Source: Whalleya microplaca (lineage: Eukaryota > Ascomycota > Sordariomycetes > Xylariales > Xylariaceae). From it: a stretch of 64,000 nt of DNA. The DNA is taken from positions 171,805 to 235,804 of the forward strand of contig MU385777.1 of NCBI GenBank assembly GCA_022497155.1, written 5' to 3'. The notes beneath the pieces are model-generated. The model searched no databases and was not told where the DNA came from. It saw nothing but the letters and a program-made list of their open reading frames with translations. Numbering within the stretch: position 1 is the stretch's first letter; each line of letters begins with the position of its first letter. A program made the translations under genes and the position numbers. Of the stretch, positions 23,905 to 36,049 are shown in pieces.

Positions 23905-25556
23905 CTATGGAAGCTTTTCATTTGGGATCTTATATCCACCAGGAACCTGGTATGTGAAAACCCCCTTAGGATCTAGCTTCTCCCGGATAGTTCGCAGTCG
24001 GCTGACACTTTCTATCCCGTAGCTGCCAATTGGATCTTGATACTGTCCCGCATAGTTAAGGTAGACGAAGGGATCAAAACCACCCAGCCGCCGCGCTTCA
24101 TTTTCGATATCCTCCATTAGCTTGTGTGCTGTATCGGCTATCAACTTGTCGTCTGCCGCATCTGACCACGTTACCGAGAGAAGTGTAACCACAAGCGCAT
24201 CTTCTCGGGTTTCTAGGCACATTGCGTTGCTCTTAGCATGCCGCGCGTAGATTGCCGGCGGCAAGTGTTCGAGCACAAGTGCCCATATGATATTCGATAC
24301 GTTTGCGATAGCAGGCACACTGGTGTTCCAGTGGTTGTAGGCTGCTTTGAGTACCGCCACTGAAGATACGAGTGTCGATACTAGGGAAAGCGAGCTATTT
24401 TTCTTTTAGTCTTTTCTGTCCTACGATAGATATCAGTAAGGAGGGTATTGAAACACGCACCGTGCCCCATTTGGTTGAAGTGCCGCTATCGCTTTAGCAA
24501 GATTTATCATCTTCGCAAGCTGCGAAGTGTACCTTAGGTTTGGCAAGCTCAAGAGCCCCTGATATACAGGTGGGCTCTCTAACTCCTTAGTATACTCCAG
24601 TTGATTCGAAATGACGGCCAGACCTTGTGCCTGAGAATAGCCGAATGTCGTGATAAATGAAGCATACTCATCATATGCATCGGCCGAGTTGATCCTCACA
24701 AATTCGCCAATAACATCGTCTATATAGGATAGAGCGTTGTAAACTACGCCCATCCAGACGAGCCCCTGCTCGAAAGTCGTAAGATCAATGCGAGTGACAA
24801 TACCGAAGTTATTGTTCCCGCCCTTGAGGGCAGAAAATAAGCCCGGATTATATGCGGCATTAGCATTGACGATAGATCCATCCGCCAGAACGACCTGAAA
24901 ATTGGACACCACATCGCAAGTCCAGCCATAACGAGGTGAGAAGTATGAGATGCCACCCCCTAGAGTCAGTCCCCCGATTCCTTGTTGTATATAGAGCATA
25001 CAAGTTAGCTGCTGTTCCAAGCCTTGCATCTAAATCACTGTATAAAAGACACTCACCTACTCCAGAGGCTCGGCCCCCATTAACACTAAGACCTAGAGGG
25101 TCGAGCTTCTCGTATACGCTATCCCACGAAGCGCCAACGCCTACCGAGACCGTTGACTTATCCGAGCTAAGCTCGACGCTATGAAAAGCACGTAAGTCGA
25201 TAACAACGCCACCCGCAATATTAGACGCGCCCGCCCAACTAGCATGACCGCCAGAGCGAACAGCAAAGGGGCAGTTCCTGCCTTGATGCATTGTCAAGGA
25301 TTTGACAGTAGCCGAGACATCTTGGACTGTCTGGGGTGACACAATGCACGCAGGCTGGACGGCGGACTGCTGTGCAGAGAAATACGAGTTGATCGATGCG
25401 TTATAAGCGGTGCTCCCCGGCAAAGCAACATTCTGCTCACCGAGAAGAGCCGACAGGCTGAGGCACTGCGGAGATTAGTCAGATGATGTATAAGGGCAAT
25501 AATCTCAAAAGCGTAATGCTTACGCAGATACTACCGATACTTGCTGTGCCGGACAT
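23905..25556 (-). CDS. FAD-linked oxidase, berberine-bridge type (His-only)
   Basis: Oxidase of the PCMH/BBE family that carries covalently bound FAD and usually produces hydrogen peroxide. Four exons: 25556-25524, 25465-25057, 24980-24461, 24394-23905; 1452 nt, 483 aa. The FAD-linking histidine is in VRSGGHASWAG. The second anchor point, usually Cys in GxCxxVG, is replaced by SGVGIGGLTLGGG, so the flavin is probably bound through histidine only. The C-terminal BBE motif is present (FVYLNYAGQY, RLRTIREKLDPKGVFTY). The third intron (66 nt) was placed at 24460 so that NGARSLSLVSTL reads through. No clear signal peptide is seen. It converges with the SDR upstream. Confidence 0.9.
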
Positions 25557-26084
25557 ATTGGAATTGTCCTCGCAAACCATCCGATCCATTTCTGAGTGTG
25601 TAGATAGAATGGTGAGATAAAAGTCTTATAGAAAATGTCGGTTGCGTTCGTATTTAATGACAGATAGTGATTACTGCGGCTTTGCTGTCTTCCCATTCGA
25701 AGGAAGGATTATATTATTTGCTAAAGCCACGAGGGATTTGGAATTAGAGCATAGTAGGTTAGGTAGCAGATAAAATAAAATCTCAGCTTCTCAGACGTTA
25801 GTACTGGTGGAGAAGTTGCATGTCTGACCGTAGGCTAGATTTTGTTCTAAAAAAGAGATCTTCTCGCCCTCTGAAACAAGATCACTTATTAAACAATGAC
25901 AACACTCAACTAATTAATTGCGATCACGGCAGCACTCAAATAATAATTACACACGCAATCACTGTAATAAGGGTACCCTACAAGTAGAGGCACTAGGTAG
26001 CTAGTACGCGCGGATAACCCACAATCAGACATTCCTACTTCCTTCATAACCATCGACAATTATCAAGTCATGCCCTCAGTCTGG
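25557..26084. other. Intergenic, promoter of FAD oxidase
   Basis: About 530 nt separating two genes on the same strand. No gene or notable repeat seen. Confidence 0.6.
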
Positions 26085-26669
26085 TTACAGGCCGAAAGCT
26101 CTAAACCTTGCACAATAGTACCTGGCTAGTTGGTCGGCGTAGTAAGCCAATTCTTCGTTAATGCCCTTCCTGTATCCCACGAATGAATCTTGGTCACGGA
26201 TAGCATCGAAGTACAGGTTTGGTGCTGTTTGCGGGTTCCTCCTGAAGTCTCCCTCTGGGTATAGGACAGCAAACCTGTGTTCGCCTACCTTCACATTGAC
26301 ATGCGATCCTTTTTCTGGGTCATAGTCCCATCGGATTTCCCAATAATCGCCAGGGCTGATATTGACCCGTTTCTTTTCGTTTCCGTCCTGGTAGAAGCCT
26401 TGAGCTTTCACGGTAGCCCGACCGCCGAGACCCGTCACATGTTCACCTTCGAAGCTACAAGTTTCGTTAGAAGTGAAGGCAGAATCTTGCACAGATGGAA
26501 CGTGTTACCTTGACCACTTTCGGTTGATTCCAGGCTCAATAGAGTCTCCTTTGGGGAACTTGCTTATAATCACCCTTTTATTTTCGGCGTGTTCGATGAC
26601 ATCCGTGCTTCCTAGAATCTGGAGAGCGGAAGGCAATAGGCTACGGCTGTGAACAAGTATTTCGGGCAT
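26085..26669 (-). CDS. Orphan protein of 176 aa, unknown function
   Basis: Two exons, 26669-26509 and 26454-26085, joined over a 54-nt intron (GTAACA...TTGTAG with CTTCTAACG branch point); 531 nt, 176 aa. I do not recognise the family. The N-terminal third contains hydrophobic positions but no signal peptide. The middle (ISPGDYWEIRWDYDPEKG, HVNVKVG, HRFAVLYP) alternates charged and hydrophobic residues as in a beta-rich fold. The C-terminal 40 residues look helical (INEELAYYADQLARYY). The intron signals and clean phase argue for a real gene. It lies 528 nt downstream of the FAD oxidase on the same strand. Confidence 0.65.
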
Positions 26670-29134
26670 CTTGAAGTTTGTGGTACTTTGAAGGGTCTCT
26701 AGAGAAAAGTCGATGGTTATGAGAGTAAAGAGTTGGAAAACACGTTATAGAGAGAGGAGAAAAGAGGTTTAATGGTTGATTTATTACTCACATTGCTACC
26801 TAAATGTTATCAAGTTTCACTTCCACGTCACGTTGGCGCCCATTGCTGCACTTTGGAGTAACACAAGCTATTTATATCCAATGAGGATTTCAAAAGTGAT
26901 GAGCCGAAGCGCCACATCAATGCTTCTCATCTGCGTACTACTTAGAAGTTCAAGATGCCTTCGGCCTCGTTCCCCCTCACTGTGAGGTGGTTGCTAGCTA
27001 TTGCAGTGCAGCAAGTGTAGTTCAGGTGTAGTTCATTCGCCTGCGGCAAGATGTAGCCGAGATACCTCTGCTGCTATTCGGTGAGAGGTCCGAACTCAAC
27101 GCTTCCATCAAAACAACTATGTTTTTTAGGACTTGATTCATGTTTAGTATGAGCTGTTTTTTGACTTGATGTAAGCCACATCTATATATAGTGAGACTGT
27201 CAGCCACCTCATGCTCTGTAAAGCAGCAGTTCCACAAATATCAAGGGTAGTGGCCAGCCCGATAACATATAGGCCAATCTACCTCCGTCATCGCTTATAT
27301 TCGCCTTAGCTACAAGTACTGGATCTAATAGTCTTACATCACATTATACTACAAGTTGTGTGGTATAAAAAAAAAAAAAAAAAGGCACCACCTTTTAGGC
27401 TAGGGTGCTGTGGAGCTGTAGCTCGAGGTACTGCTTTACGGCAGTTAATCAAATACTGCTAACTCTTGTCAAGTTCGGATCAGTATTATATCCGCACGCC
27501 TCTTCACAATTTTGCTATCGAATCAAAATCAAGTGGGAAATATGGTCAAGTCAAAGTAAGGTGGATTATTTAACTTGATTTGACTTGCTAGAAGCGCTGT
27601 CCGAACTAGTAACTAATAGATTCGGGTAAGCTGTACGTTGATAGCATAATCACAGGTCTTCCTTTCAACACGGTGACACTTGTCAAGAAATGTGAAGGTA
27701 CCAGATTATAAATTGTAGAACATTGACTCTTTTCTTGGCCTATCAGTAGCTTTATACGGCGACATAGTTGCAGTGTAATACAGTTACACGTAGTAGGTAA
27801 AGCACTTAGATATGGCAGCTAAGGCACGCAAGGCACTGAAGGCATCCGAGATGCCGAGTTGATTGATGGAGGCAGCGGCAGCTGGAGCTGAGCTGATGGA
27901 TGAGTTGGGCAGGAATGGGGATGGATGCAACGTGGCCCGAGCGTCTGTATTCTGTACGGATAATGGATAACGGAGTAACGGCGATGTGGTCCTTCCTCCA
28001 CCCCGCGGGCTCCTCCCTGCCAAAACGCCTTTTTTCCATATATTTTCCGAATCCACCCCAAAGTCGACCGCCAGTTAGCAACCGCCAGCTTTCACACCGC
28101 AGCTGCAAGACATTTGGTAGTGTCACAGTAGAAAAAGGTCGTCACGGTCCCGTTTTCTCTCTCTGAGCTTTTTCCTTTTTCTTCTCTTTCCTTCATCATT
28201 ATCTCTTCCGTCGGATGGAGGTGTGGTGACGGTATGTGTGTATAAGAAGTTTCTTCTTCACGATACTTCGACCCGGTGGAGTATCGGATTCCAAAAACAG
28301 AACCGCCCGGCCAGGGGTATCTCCCCCCCAGGCATCCCAGGCTTGCAAGTTGCCAGCCAGCCCAGGCAGCTTATTTATTAGGTTGTTAAGCTCTGTGCTG
28401 ACTAGCGCAAATCTGTACCTAAACCTGCTGACCCCTGGGCTCTGGGACACAATCTCAACTGTGAGCAACGAGGAGATCGTCATCCCAGTTCAGCCAGTTC
28501 GGCCAGTTCAGCCAGCTCAGCTCGGGGTTCGACAAAAAAACAGGAAAACAGTTTTCGACTTCATCTATCACGACACTCCCTTTTCGTGTTCTCTTGCTGA
28601 GAATTCCGACATCTGCATTTATATATTATTCGATATTAAACTGCAGCCTACAGAAGAATAGCTTTTGCCGGAAGATACCATTGGCCAATTGGAACGCCAA
28701 AGAAAGGGAGAGACGTACATGTAAGTTTTTAGTGCTCTGCCCCCTTTATGTGGGTGCCTCCAGCCTTAGGCCTCTAATTTTAAATAACAAAAAAAAAATA
28801 GGTGTCTTTAACCACCATTTCTGACCTGCCAGATCTTCCCTCTCTTTACGCGTACACGTACAATCCCACGACAACGACATCGACTACGGCAACGAGCATC
28901 CGATCCTAAACTCTACCTAATTACTTATTGCCCACAGCGTTCTCTGCATACATATATCGCCTAGCTTACTGTTGACTTCTCCCACCGAAGCGTCTGACAC
29001 CGTGACACCGTGACACCGTGACACTATTATTACTCTCAACGTTTGCAACTCAGCTCTCGTGCGATTCAAAATCCCAATTCTTCTCATTACCCTCGGCATC
29101 AAGTCCAGACAAACTACACCGTACTTTCGACACC
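26670..29134. other. Intergenic, 2.5 kb upstream of PRA1
   Basis: No gene I can support. It contains a 17-base A run (27367-27383), a 9-nt imperfect repeat of the type GTTCRGCCA near 28486-28520 and three copies of GACACCGT at about 28995-29020. The last 600 nt are rich in pyrimidine tracts and probably include the PRA1 promoter and leader. Confidence 0.55.
28995..29023 (+). repeat. Short tandem repeat GACACCGT
   Basis: Three successive copies of an 8-nt unit, about 115 nt upstream of the PRA1 start codon, probably within its 5' leader or core promoter. Confidence 0.7.
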
Positions 29135-29665
29135 ATGTCTCGCATCCAGATCCCTCTTGACGTCCTGACGTCGCGCCTGAACATCCAGGACCGCTTCTCT
29201 GGCTTTCGCAACACCTCCCTGTCCAGCAGGTTTGCCAACATGAAACCCGTCGGCGAATTCCTCGACTTCAAGCGCCTGTCCAAGCCTGCCAACTTCGGCG
29301 AGGTGCAATCGCGCGTCAACTACAACCTGGGCACCTTCTCAAGCAACTACGCCCTCGTCTTCGTCCTCCTGAGCGTCTACGCCCTGATCACGAACCCGCT
29401 GCTGCTCTTCGACATCGTGCTCCTCGTGGGCGGCCTGTGGCTTCTTGGCCGACTCGGTGGTCAGGATCTCACTATTGGCACTTTCCATGCCACGTCTTCG
29501 CAGCTGTACACCGGCCTGCTTGTTACCTTTGGTCTTATCTTTCTTATTGCATCACCTTTCGCCACTGTCCTATGGTTGATTGGTGCGAGTGGCGTGGTCA
29601 TCTTCGGCCACGCTTCTCTGATGGACAAGCCTATCGATGAGGCTTTTTCCGGGGAGGCGGTCTAG
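29135..29665 (+). CDS. PRA1/Yip3 family Rab-interacting membrane protein
   Basis: Prenylated-Rab acceptor of the PRA1 family, which binds prenylated Rab GTPases in ER/Golgi membranes and aids their membrane delivery. Intronless, 176 aa, ATG at 29135 in the context CACCATGTC. A hydrophilic N-terminus (RLNIQDRFSGFRNTSLSSRF) and the family motif RVNYNLGTFSSNYALVF precede two long hydrophobic hairpins (about residues 72-105 and 120-158). The C-terminus is short and acidic (DEAFSGEAV). Length matches yeast Yip3. The next gene's ATG follows immediately after this stop codon (position 29666). Confidence 0.93.
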   Translation: MSRIQIPLDVLTSRLNIQDRFSGFRNTSLSSRFANMKPVGEFLDFKRLSKPANFGEVQSRVNYNLGTFSSNYALVFVLLSVYALITNPLLLFDIVLLVGGLWLLGRLGGQDLTIGTFHATSSQLYTGLLVTFGLIFLIASPFATVLWLIGASGVVIFGHASLMDKPIDEAFSGEAV

Positions 29666-30966
29666 ATGGTCGGCCGCGAGCTCCCGAATTTGCGCCCCAA
29701 TGGGGAAGACCATCGCGGCGCGAGCGGAAGAGGTGGGCTGCGCCTGGGGAGGAGGGTATATGGGATACCGGGCACAGAGTTGTTGAGGAGTTGGATAGTG
29801 ACGACACGGATACACAAGGCGTTGGTTTGCCGGCCACAAGGGGCAGACGGTATCCCGGTGACCCGCTTCGGTTCACAGGTATAGATTTAGGCGGCGGCGG
29901 CAGCGGCAGTCGCCATCGGAGCGGCTACCCCTATCCGCAGCCGGATGATGATTCAACTGATGACGATTCACAAGACACTTCCGAGGACACAGAAGATGAA
30001 GATCAAGCAGCAGCTAGGGCCCAAGAAGAAGCTTTGGTACAAGGCGCCTTCGCAAGGATACGGAAAGCGCAGGCTAAAGGTAAACAAGAAGTCAAGCTGA
30101 ACAAGGAGGAGCTCGCAGCTCTCGACCGTCGGCGAAAGCGCTTACAGGCCGAGGCCGAGAAAGCAAAGAAACGCGAAGCTGAAAAAGCTAACGGCAGCGA
30201 CCGGAGTCGACGCAAAGAAAAGGAGCAGCGCTATGCTGTTCCTCTCACACAGATCGATCCGTCTTTAGCCCGTGGACTCACCGGTCCGTCGGCTTCGGAC
30301 GATGCTCTGCCACGCCATACACTGCCGTCAACTCTAGCGCAGAGCCAAGAGCGACCTGGGCCCCCAATGGGACTTTTCCCACCACCCAATGCGTCCCGCA
30401 GCCGTCCACGTTCAGGTACATCTTCTTCCTATCGCCCTCCTAGCACCCAAGACTCTCCACCTTTCAGTTACCAATACGTACACCCAGCAGCCAATCCACG
30501 CCACGCCTCCGACCCTTCAATGAGACCTTCGTCTTCGCAGTCCTCACGCAATAACATAAACCCCTTCCAATACCAAACCGCGGGTCCGCGCGCGTCGTAT
30601 AGGAGCGGCGCCCCGGCGTCCGGCAGACGAAACGTATCGAATCCATCGGACCCGTCCTACGGTGCCGTACCTCCCGGCCTGGCCCCTGCAGCAGCTAGGA
30701 GCAGCTCGAGGAGGCCCAGCAGCGAGGAGACGAGCGAGGAGGAGGAAGAGGAGGAGACGACAAGTGACGAACAGGGGAACGGTGCACAGATTGCCAGAAA
30801 CCAGAGCCGCGAGGAAATCGTCGTGGTGGAGCCGCCTTCGCCGGAGCCGGAGCCTGAACGGCCGAAACCCAAGAAGGCTTCACCTTCTTCTACGCATGAG
30901 TCGACTGCGAAGCGGAAGCCGGTTGGTGGTGGTAGTGGTGGTGGCAGGAGGCGTAAGGGGAGATGA
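29666..30966 (+). CDS. Charged, disordered protein with apparent frame change
   Basis: A long open stretch from about 29782 to 30966 encodes roughly 395 residues of low-complexity sequence. It has acidic runs (DDDSTDDDSQDTSEDTEDED, SEEEEEEETTSDE), a basic helical segment (LAALDRRRKRLQAEAEKAKKREAEKA) and a Ser/Pro-rich middle; the end is GGGRRRKGR. This frame has no ATG after its upstream stop at 29638. The only suitable ATG, 29666, opens another frame (MVGRELPNLRPNG). The two frames meet around 29770, where the text changes from RLGRRVYGIPG to GHRVVEELDSDDTD. Either a weak 47-nt intron (29733-29779) or a one-base indel must link them. No family recognised. A nuclear or scaffold role is possible but unproven. 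Confidence 0.65.
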
Positions 30967-31407
30967 TAGACTGGACTTAGTCCTGCCGGTAAATCGTCCT
31001 GATAAGCAGAGAACACTTGTGTAATGCCGAAGAATTCATAGGTATCGTTCTTAATAATTCCACTGCATGATTTCTTCTCTTCCGGATTGATGTCACAGAT
31101 TTTTCAAATCGTCAAGAATAAGTGTGAGAGGTTTATATATAAGTAAAATGTGAAAGCTATCTTCAAAGTTCTAAAGGAAAAAACCACGAGGGTATCGTAA
31201 CAAAATTCAACTCATTTTCAACCCATCATTCATCATCCAAGTATATCGTAAGGGACAGACAAGAAACGAAACCAGGTCGATCTTCCAGGTCGACCATCCG
31301 GAAAACGCCATCATCGTACCGATATCTACAGAGGATATATAGATACCAAGAATATCACGTTCGCAACCGCACATGAAGGCCGCTCACTCGAGCCTTCGAT
31401 TTCTTTC
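30967..31407. other. Intergenic between convergent genes
   Basis: About 440 nt of AT-leaning 3' flank shared by two convergent genes. No gene seen. Confidence 0.6.
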
Positions 31408-32401
31408 CTAAGAGAAGAAATCCTTCACCCCATTCCAAACCCCACTGCCCCAATCACTCCCACCGCCATCGCTGCGATTGCTGGTGGTATACTCGCTACT
31501 CCGCTTCTCATAGCGGAAATCGCCTCCCCCGAACGCACTCCCATACCCACTATCACTATACCCGCCATACGCACTCCCACTGCCCCCATACCCCCCATAC
31601 CCACTCCCACTTCTCCCGGAACTACTTCCACTCCCACTCCCACCCCCCGAACCACTCCCACCACCACCACCACCACCACCACCAACCATCCGCACAGCCT
31701 CACCCACAAGCCCAGCCCCGACGCCGGCGCCGCCGGCCGTGCGCGCGGCGACGCCGAGCATGCGCTCGAGGGAGGGCGGGAGGCGCAGGCCGAAGCGCGC
31801 GAGCAGCGCCGTCAGCGCGCCGCCCGTGATCAGCGGCATGATCACCAGCATGAAGACCTTGTAGGGGTGGCGCTTGGCGTAGTAGACGAGGTCGCGGAGG
31901 AGGCGCTTGAGCTTCTTGAGGAGCTTGGTCAGGTAGGGGGAGCGGGGCTGGCGGCGGTAGAAGGAGGAGGAGGATGAGCGGCCTGTGGGAGGGCTACCGG
32001 TTAGTTTTGCGTGCAACTGTGTGTATTCGTCGGGGGTCTTGAGGGGGGGGATGTGTGTATGTATCACGTGTGTACATATCATATGGGAGAGAGAGGGGGG
32101 ATGGAGACTCACCGAGGCCGAAAAAGCTGCGGGTGCTGTTGTTCCCCAGGTTGAAGAAGCCGCTGCGCGAGCTGTTGTGCTTATGGTAGTTGTGGCCATC
32201 GTCGTCACCAGCTAAAAACGAGCCCAGGCCGCCCAGCCCCGACGAGTGATGCTTGCTGCTGCCGTGGCGGCTGTGGGACTGCGAGCGCGGGCTCGATCGC
32301 TTGCTGCTGCCGCCGTGCTTGTGCGAGGAGGATGACTTGTGGTGCCGCGAGGAGGTCTTGTGCGAGAGCACGGAGCCGCCGTCCCAGTCAAAAAAACCCA
32401 T
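31408..32401 (-). CDS. Gly/Ser-rich protein with one membrane segment
   Basis: Two exons, 32401-32113 and 31982-31408, over a 130-nt intron (GTGAGT...CCACAG); 864 nt, 287 aa. The N-terminal third is Ser/His/Lys-rich (SSRHHKSSSSHKHGGSSKRS). Then comes a basic amphipathic helix (LTKLLKKLKRLLRDLVYYAKRH) directly before a hydrophobic segment (VFMLVIMPLITGGALTALLA), which suggests a single membrane anchor with a positive side. The last 110 residues are Gly-rich with repeated GSG and GGYGG words. Function unknown. Splicing joins FFGLG to RSSSSSF in phase 1. It faces away from the J-domain gene. Confidence 0.8.
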
Positions 32402-33487
32402 TGTTGCTGAGAGTGAGTGAGTCGATATTAAGAGGGGAGTTTTTGTATATATGGTGGTGTATGTATATATGGTTTGAGAGACTATCCTCAGTTCATGTGA
32501 GTTGAGATCGTAGATGAGATAGATACAGATGTATGTAAGATGACAGGTGGTCGAATATGAAGATGGCTGTGAGATGGGAAATTGAGCTGATCACATACGG
32601 ACTCCTCAATCGATATCTATCGACAGTGGCGGGGCTGCTGCTGCTGCTACTTTTGGTACTAAGATCGATCTTCTTGTGCTAGGTATCGTGAGATTCGAAG
32701 AGATGCTACCGTAGTATGTAGCAAGTAGCACGAACCAAGCTGTGAACAACGCCCGGGGGGAGGAGATGATTGACAAGATGGATTGACAAGACAAGACCCT
32801 CAGTGGAATCGGTTTTATTCTACGAAGGCTATATCCACTTTCACCGAAACAGCTGTGGGAATCAGAGACTTTCACGATTACCTAGGTATCAGAATTGGGA
32901 CGGCGAATGAGAGGAGGGCGGATCAGGAGAGTCCTGCAGCTCCTTTTTTTCACTGGCTTCGCTCTCAGGTCTCTCTGCCACCTTCACCGACAATTGGAGT
33001 GGCTGGCAGGGCTGGGCAGATGGATCACCATACATGCATATATGTATATGTATGCACTACTAAGTACATATCAGGCATATGTCCACGCTAATGCGCTAAG
33101 GAGGGCTTTAATTGGCGCTAGAGTCGGTCTGCATTAGTGCCGTTACGACGCGGTGGAGTCGGCCGGGATGGCATGACCACAGCTGCCACGTTGGGATTTG
33201 ATCGTTCCAAGGCCAGGAAAGTGATAAGTCATCAAACGCCACATGTGGCTGGTGAGCAATTTATTTCCGTTTCGAGCACCCACCGGAGCTACATAGCTAC
33301 CCTGTAATGGCACGCCACATGTATGACGTCCACCGCCTGAACACCATCGCCAGCCAGGGCATTGAGGTCTGCTTTGCATATTAACTACGCACATTACCTA
33401 CAATTTCTCCTACTGGTTCTGATCCTCAGTCTCCAACTCTACCTACAGACACGACACAATACATACAGCATCCTATAGTCATTCAAA
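32402..33487. promoter_or_regulatory. Divergent intergenic region, Gly-rich/J-domain genes
   Basis: About 1.1 kb that must contain both promoters. The first 100 nt next to the Gly-rich gene contain TATA-like words (TATATATGG). No gene seen; the open frames overlap in several phases and have no ATG with plausible context. Confidence 0.5.
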
Positions 33488-34415
33488 ATGAGTACCGGAC
33501 CGCCTCCCAATTATTGTACGCCACTATCAAAGCTCCTTGTCTACACCGATATAGCAAGACCACTGACAGTCAATGAATTGCAGACAGGATCCTCGAGGTC
33601 TCTGAGACCGCCTCGACTTCGCAGATCCGCGATGCCTACAAACGGTGCGTCTCTCACTCTTTACCATTTATAGTCGAATTTCATACAAGACATATGTACA
33701 CCTACAACATCCTAACTAACAGACCTCCAGCGCCGCCCTCCGAACCCACCCCGATAGAGTCCCCGCTGAATCTCCCGAGCATGCCTCCCGAACCCGCAAG
33801 TTCCAGCTCGTGAACGACGCCTACTACACGCTCTCGGACTCGTCCCGCCGGCGCGAGTACGACGCCCAGCGGAAGCTCTTCCGCGGTAGTAGCAGCCGGA
33901 AGTCGTCCAGCCGGTCCAACCACAGGTCCAACAGCTACACGAGCCCGTTCTCCGACGACGAGGTCCCCGACCCGGACGAGTCCGTCCCCCCTAGCGGTCG
34001 CAGCAGCAGCAACGCCGGCAGCGCGTACTCGTGGGCCTGGAACTTCTTCACGGGCAACGCCAACGGCGCGAACGGCGCCCAGCAGCAGACGCGGCAGCAG
34101 GCGGAGGACGCGCAGTTCGGCGACGTGTTCGAGGAGATGCTGCGCGAGGAGGGCATGGCGGAGGACGGCACGAACCGCCCCACGTCCAAGTTCTGGAGCA
34201 TCATGGGCGCCGCCTCGGGGGGCATGCTCGGCTTCATCGTCGCCAGCATGCCGGGCGCCGTGGCGGGCGCCGTGGCGGGAAATCGACTGGGGGCCATCCG
34301 CGACACCGCTGGCAAGAGCGTCTACGCCGTCTTCCAGGACCTGCCGCAGGATGATCGGGCTAGGCTGCTTGCGCAGCTCGCTACGCGCGTGTTTAGTCAT
34401 GCTGTCGGCATCTGA
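33488..34415 (+). CDS. J-domain (DnaJ-like) protein
   Basis: Co-chaperone that would stimulate an Hsp70 ATPase. Three exons, 33488-33515, 33584-33644 and 33731-34415, with introns of 68 and 86 nt; 774 nt, 257 aa. Splicing builds an N-terminal J domain: NYYRILEVSETASTSQIRDAYKR, the HPD motif at about residues 36-38 (RTHPDRV), and FQLVNDAYYTLSDSSRRREYD. No Gly/Phe region or zinc finger follows. Instead there is a Ser-rich linker and a C-terminal block with a small-residue hydrophobic segment (GGMLGFIVASMPGAVAGAVAG) that might contact membrane. The lack of zinc fingers makes it a class C J protein. The third exon is markedly GC-rich. Confidence 0.92.
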
Positions 34416-36049
34416 GGGGCTTGGAGAAGGGGGAGGGGGTTGCGTGGGTCGGTTTGACTGATTCACTAAACTAAGATACCTCTTCCTGCGTGCAATGTGA
34501 CGAGGTGAGGGATCCGCTTGGGTTTTCTTGCGCGGGCCGTTTCGGGCGTTACGTGGCAGTTGGGCGGTAATGCCATGCTCAGTCGGGGATGGGATGGCAT
34601 TTGACACATCACAGGAACCGTGAATGACAGGTACGATACGATATGTATGCATTGGTCGGGAATAGTTTCTCTCCTAGTCGGGAAAAACGTGCGTGCGTGG
34701 AGTTCAGGCAGGCTTTTTGCTCCAAAGGAGGCAATGGGTCGGGTTATGCCCAGGTTTCTAGACTCCAGGTAGTAGACATAACAGCAGCACCTAGGTAGAA
34801 TTATCGAATGCTTTTTTTTATGAACTTTGGATTACTACTGTGTTGTCAATTGGATTTCGATTGGGTATTATTCCCTGGATCGAAAACGGCAGACTACGGT
34901 TCTCACCTGTACTATTGTAGAAGCCTATGTGCTGCGGAGGCAATAGATCAGGGATCTAGATTCCCTATATAGCACTCGGAGAAATAACACGCGATGCTAA
35001 GGCCCGGGAACCACGGTGAAAACGGACCCTGATTGGGCATCGGGACTTGGATCGTAGATGTACGTTGACCACCTAGGTATGGCACCGCCATGCGCGAGGC
35101 TGCCACATCGACAACAAGATCCTTGCGATGCAGCCGCAATGCATGGGGGATCCGATCCGGCCTAGAACTTGCAGTAATCGTATGTATGTAGGCATGTATG
35201 TGGGACCTCCGCGCACCCAAGGTCCGCCGTACCGCGGTTGGGACTAAGGTCAAAACGCCACCCCGTCCAATATTGGCCTGTAGGTGAACCGTCTGGGAAA
35301 CCGGCCGTGCCTGGCGATCTCCAAACTTGGTACTATGGTGAGGATAAGGTGACCTGGGTGGTTAAGTGGGCGGGCGCAGGGGGGAGGAAATCTCCTATAG
35401 GATAGCATGTGCCGCTGCTCTTGTAGGTACGATACTCGCTGCATGCCATACTTACGTGTAAAAGGTCCGGACAACTTACTTACCTTGGGCCATCGATGCA
35501 ATTGGGTTAGTAATAGAGACAATTGGCAGTTCTAGACATGAGAAAGAGGATCGGGCTTCGCCGGTTATAGTAGAAAAAAGAGATTTCAACATTGTGGCAA
35601 TAGATGATTAGATCAAATAAAAGTGACTATCACTTTGACTATGCCTAGGTTAGGAAAGTCTGTATAGACTATAAATAGTTGAAATACCTTTATACCTTTG
35701 CACAAAAGCCGTTGTTGAAACCTTCGCAATAATCAAACTATCATAATTGTATAACTACTCCACATCTCCAACTCTATGCCTCACCACTTGCCACACTTTG
35801 CAAGATTACCTATTGTCAAACGACTCCCTTTGCCTCTTGAATGTTTATTTGGATATCGACACGTGTGTGCCAACTCCTATGGTAAATTTCTCTGCTAGTG
35901 TCGATTTGTTAGTTTGTATAGATTTTAGAAATGAAGCGTTGAACTTAGATAGTACCGCCCGATCCCGAGTCCGAACCGTTTGCACTTAACTTGCACAAGT
36001 CAACTATTCCACTATAATGAATTAATTCATTATTTCCAGAGTGCCAACA
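34416..36049. other. Intergenic, no supportable gene
   Basis: The first 200 nt are the 3' flank of the J-domain gene. The remainder has no ORF I can support. Confidence 0.5.

Noticed and set aside
28236..28661. 141-codon plus-strand frame upstream of PRA1
   Set aside because: Contains simple repeats and no motif; better explained as promoter or leader sequence.
33702..34652. 316-codon minus-strand frame over the J-domain gene
   Set aside because: Antisense shadow of a GC-rich exon; Arg/Ala/Val-rich translation typical of such shadows.
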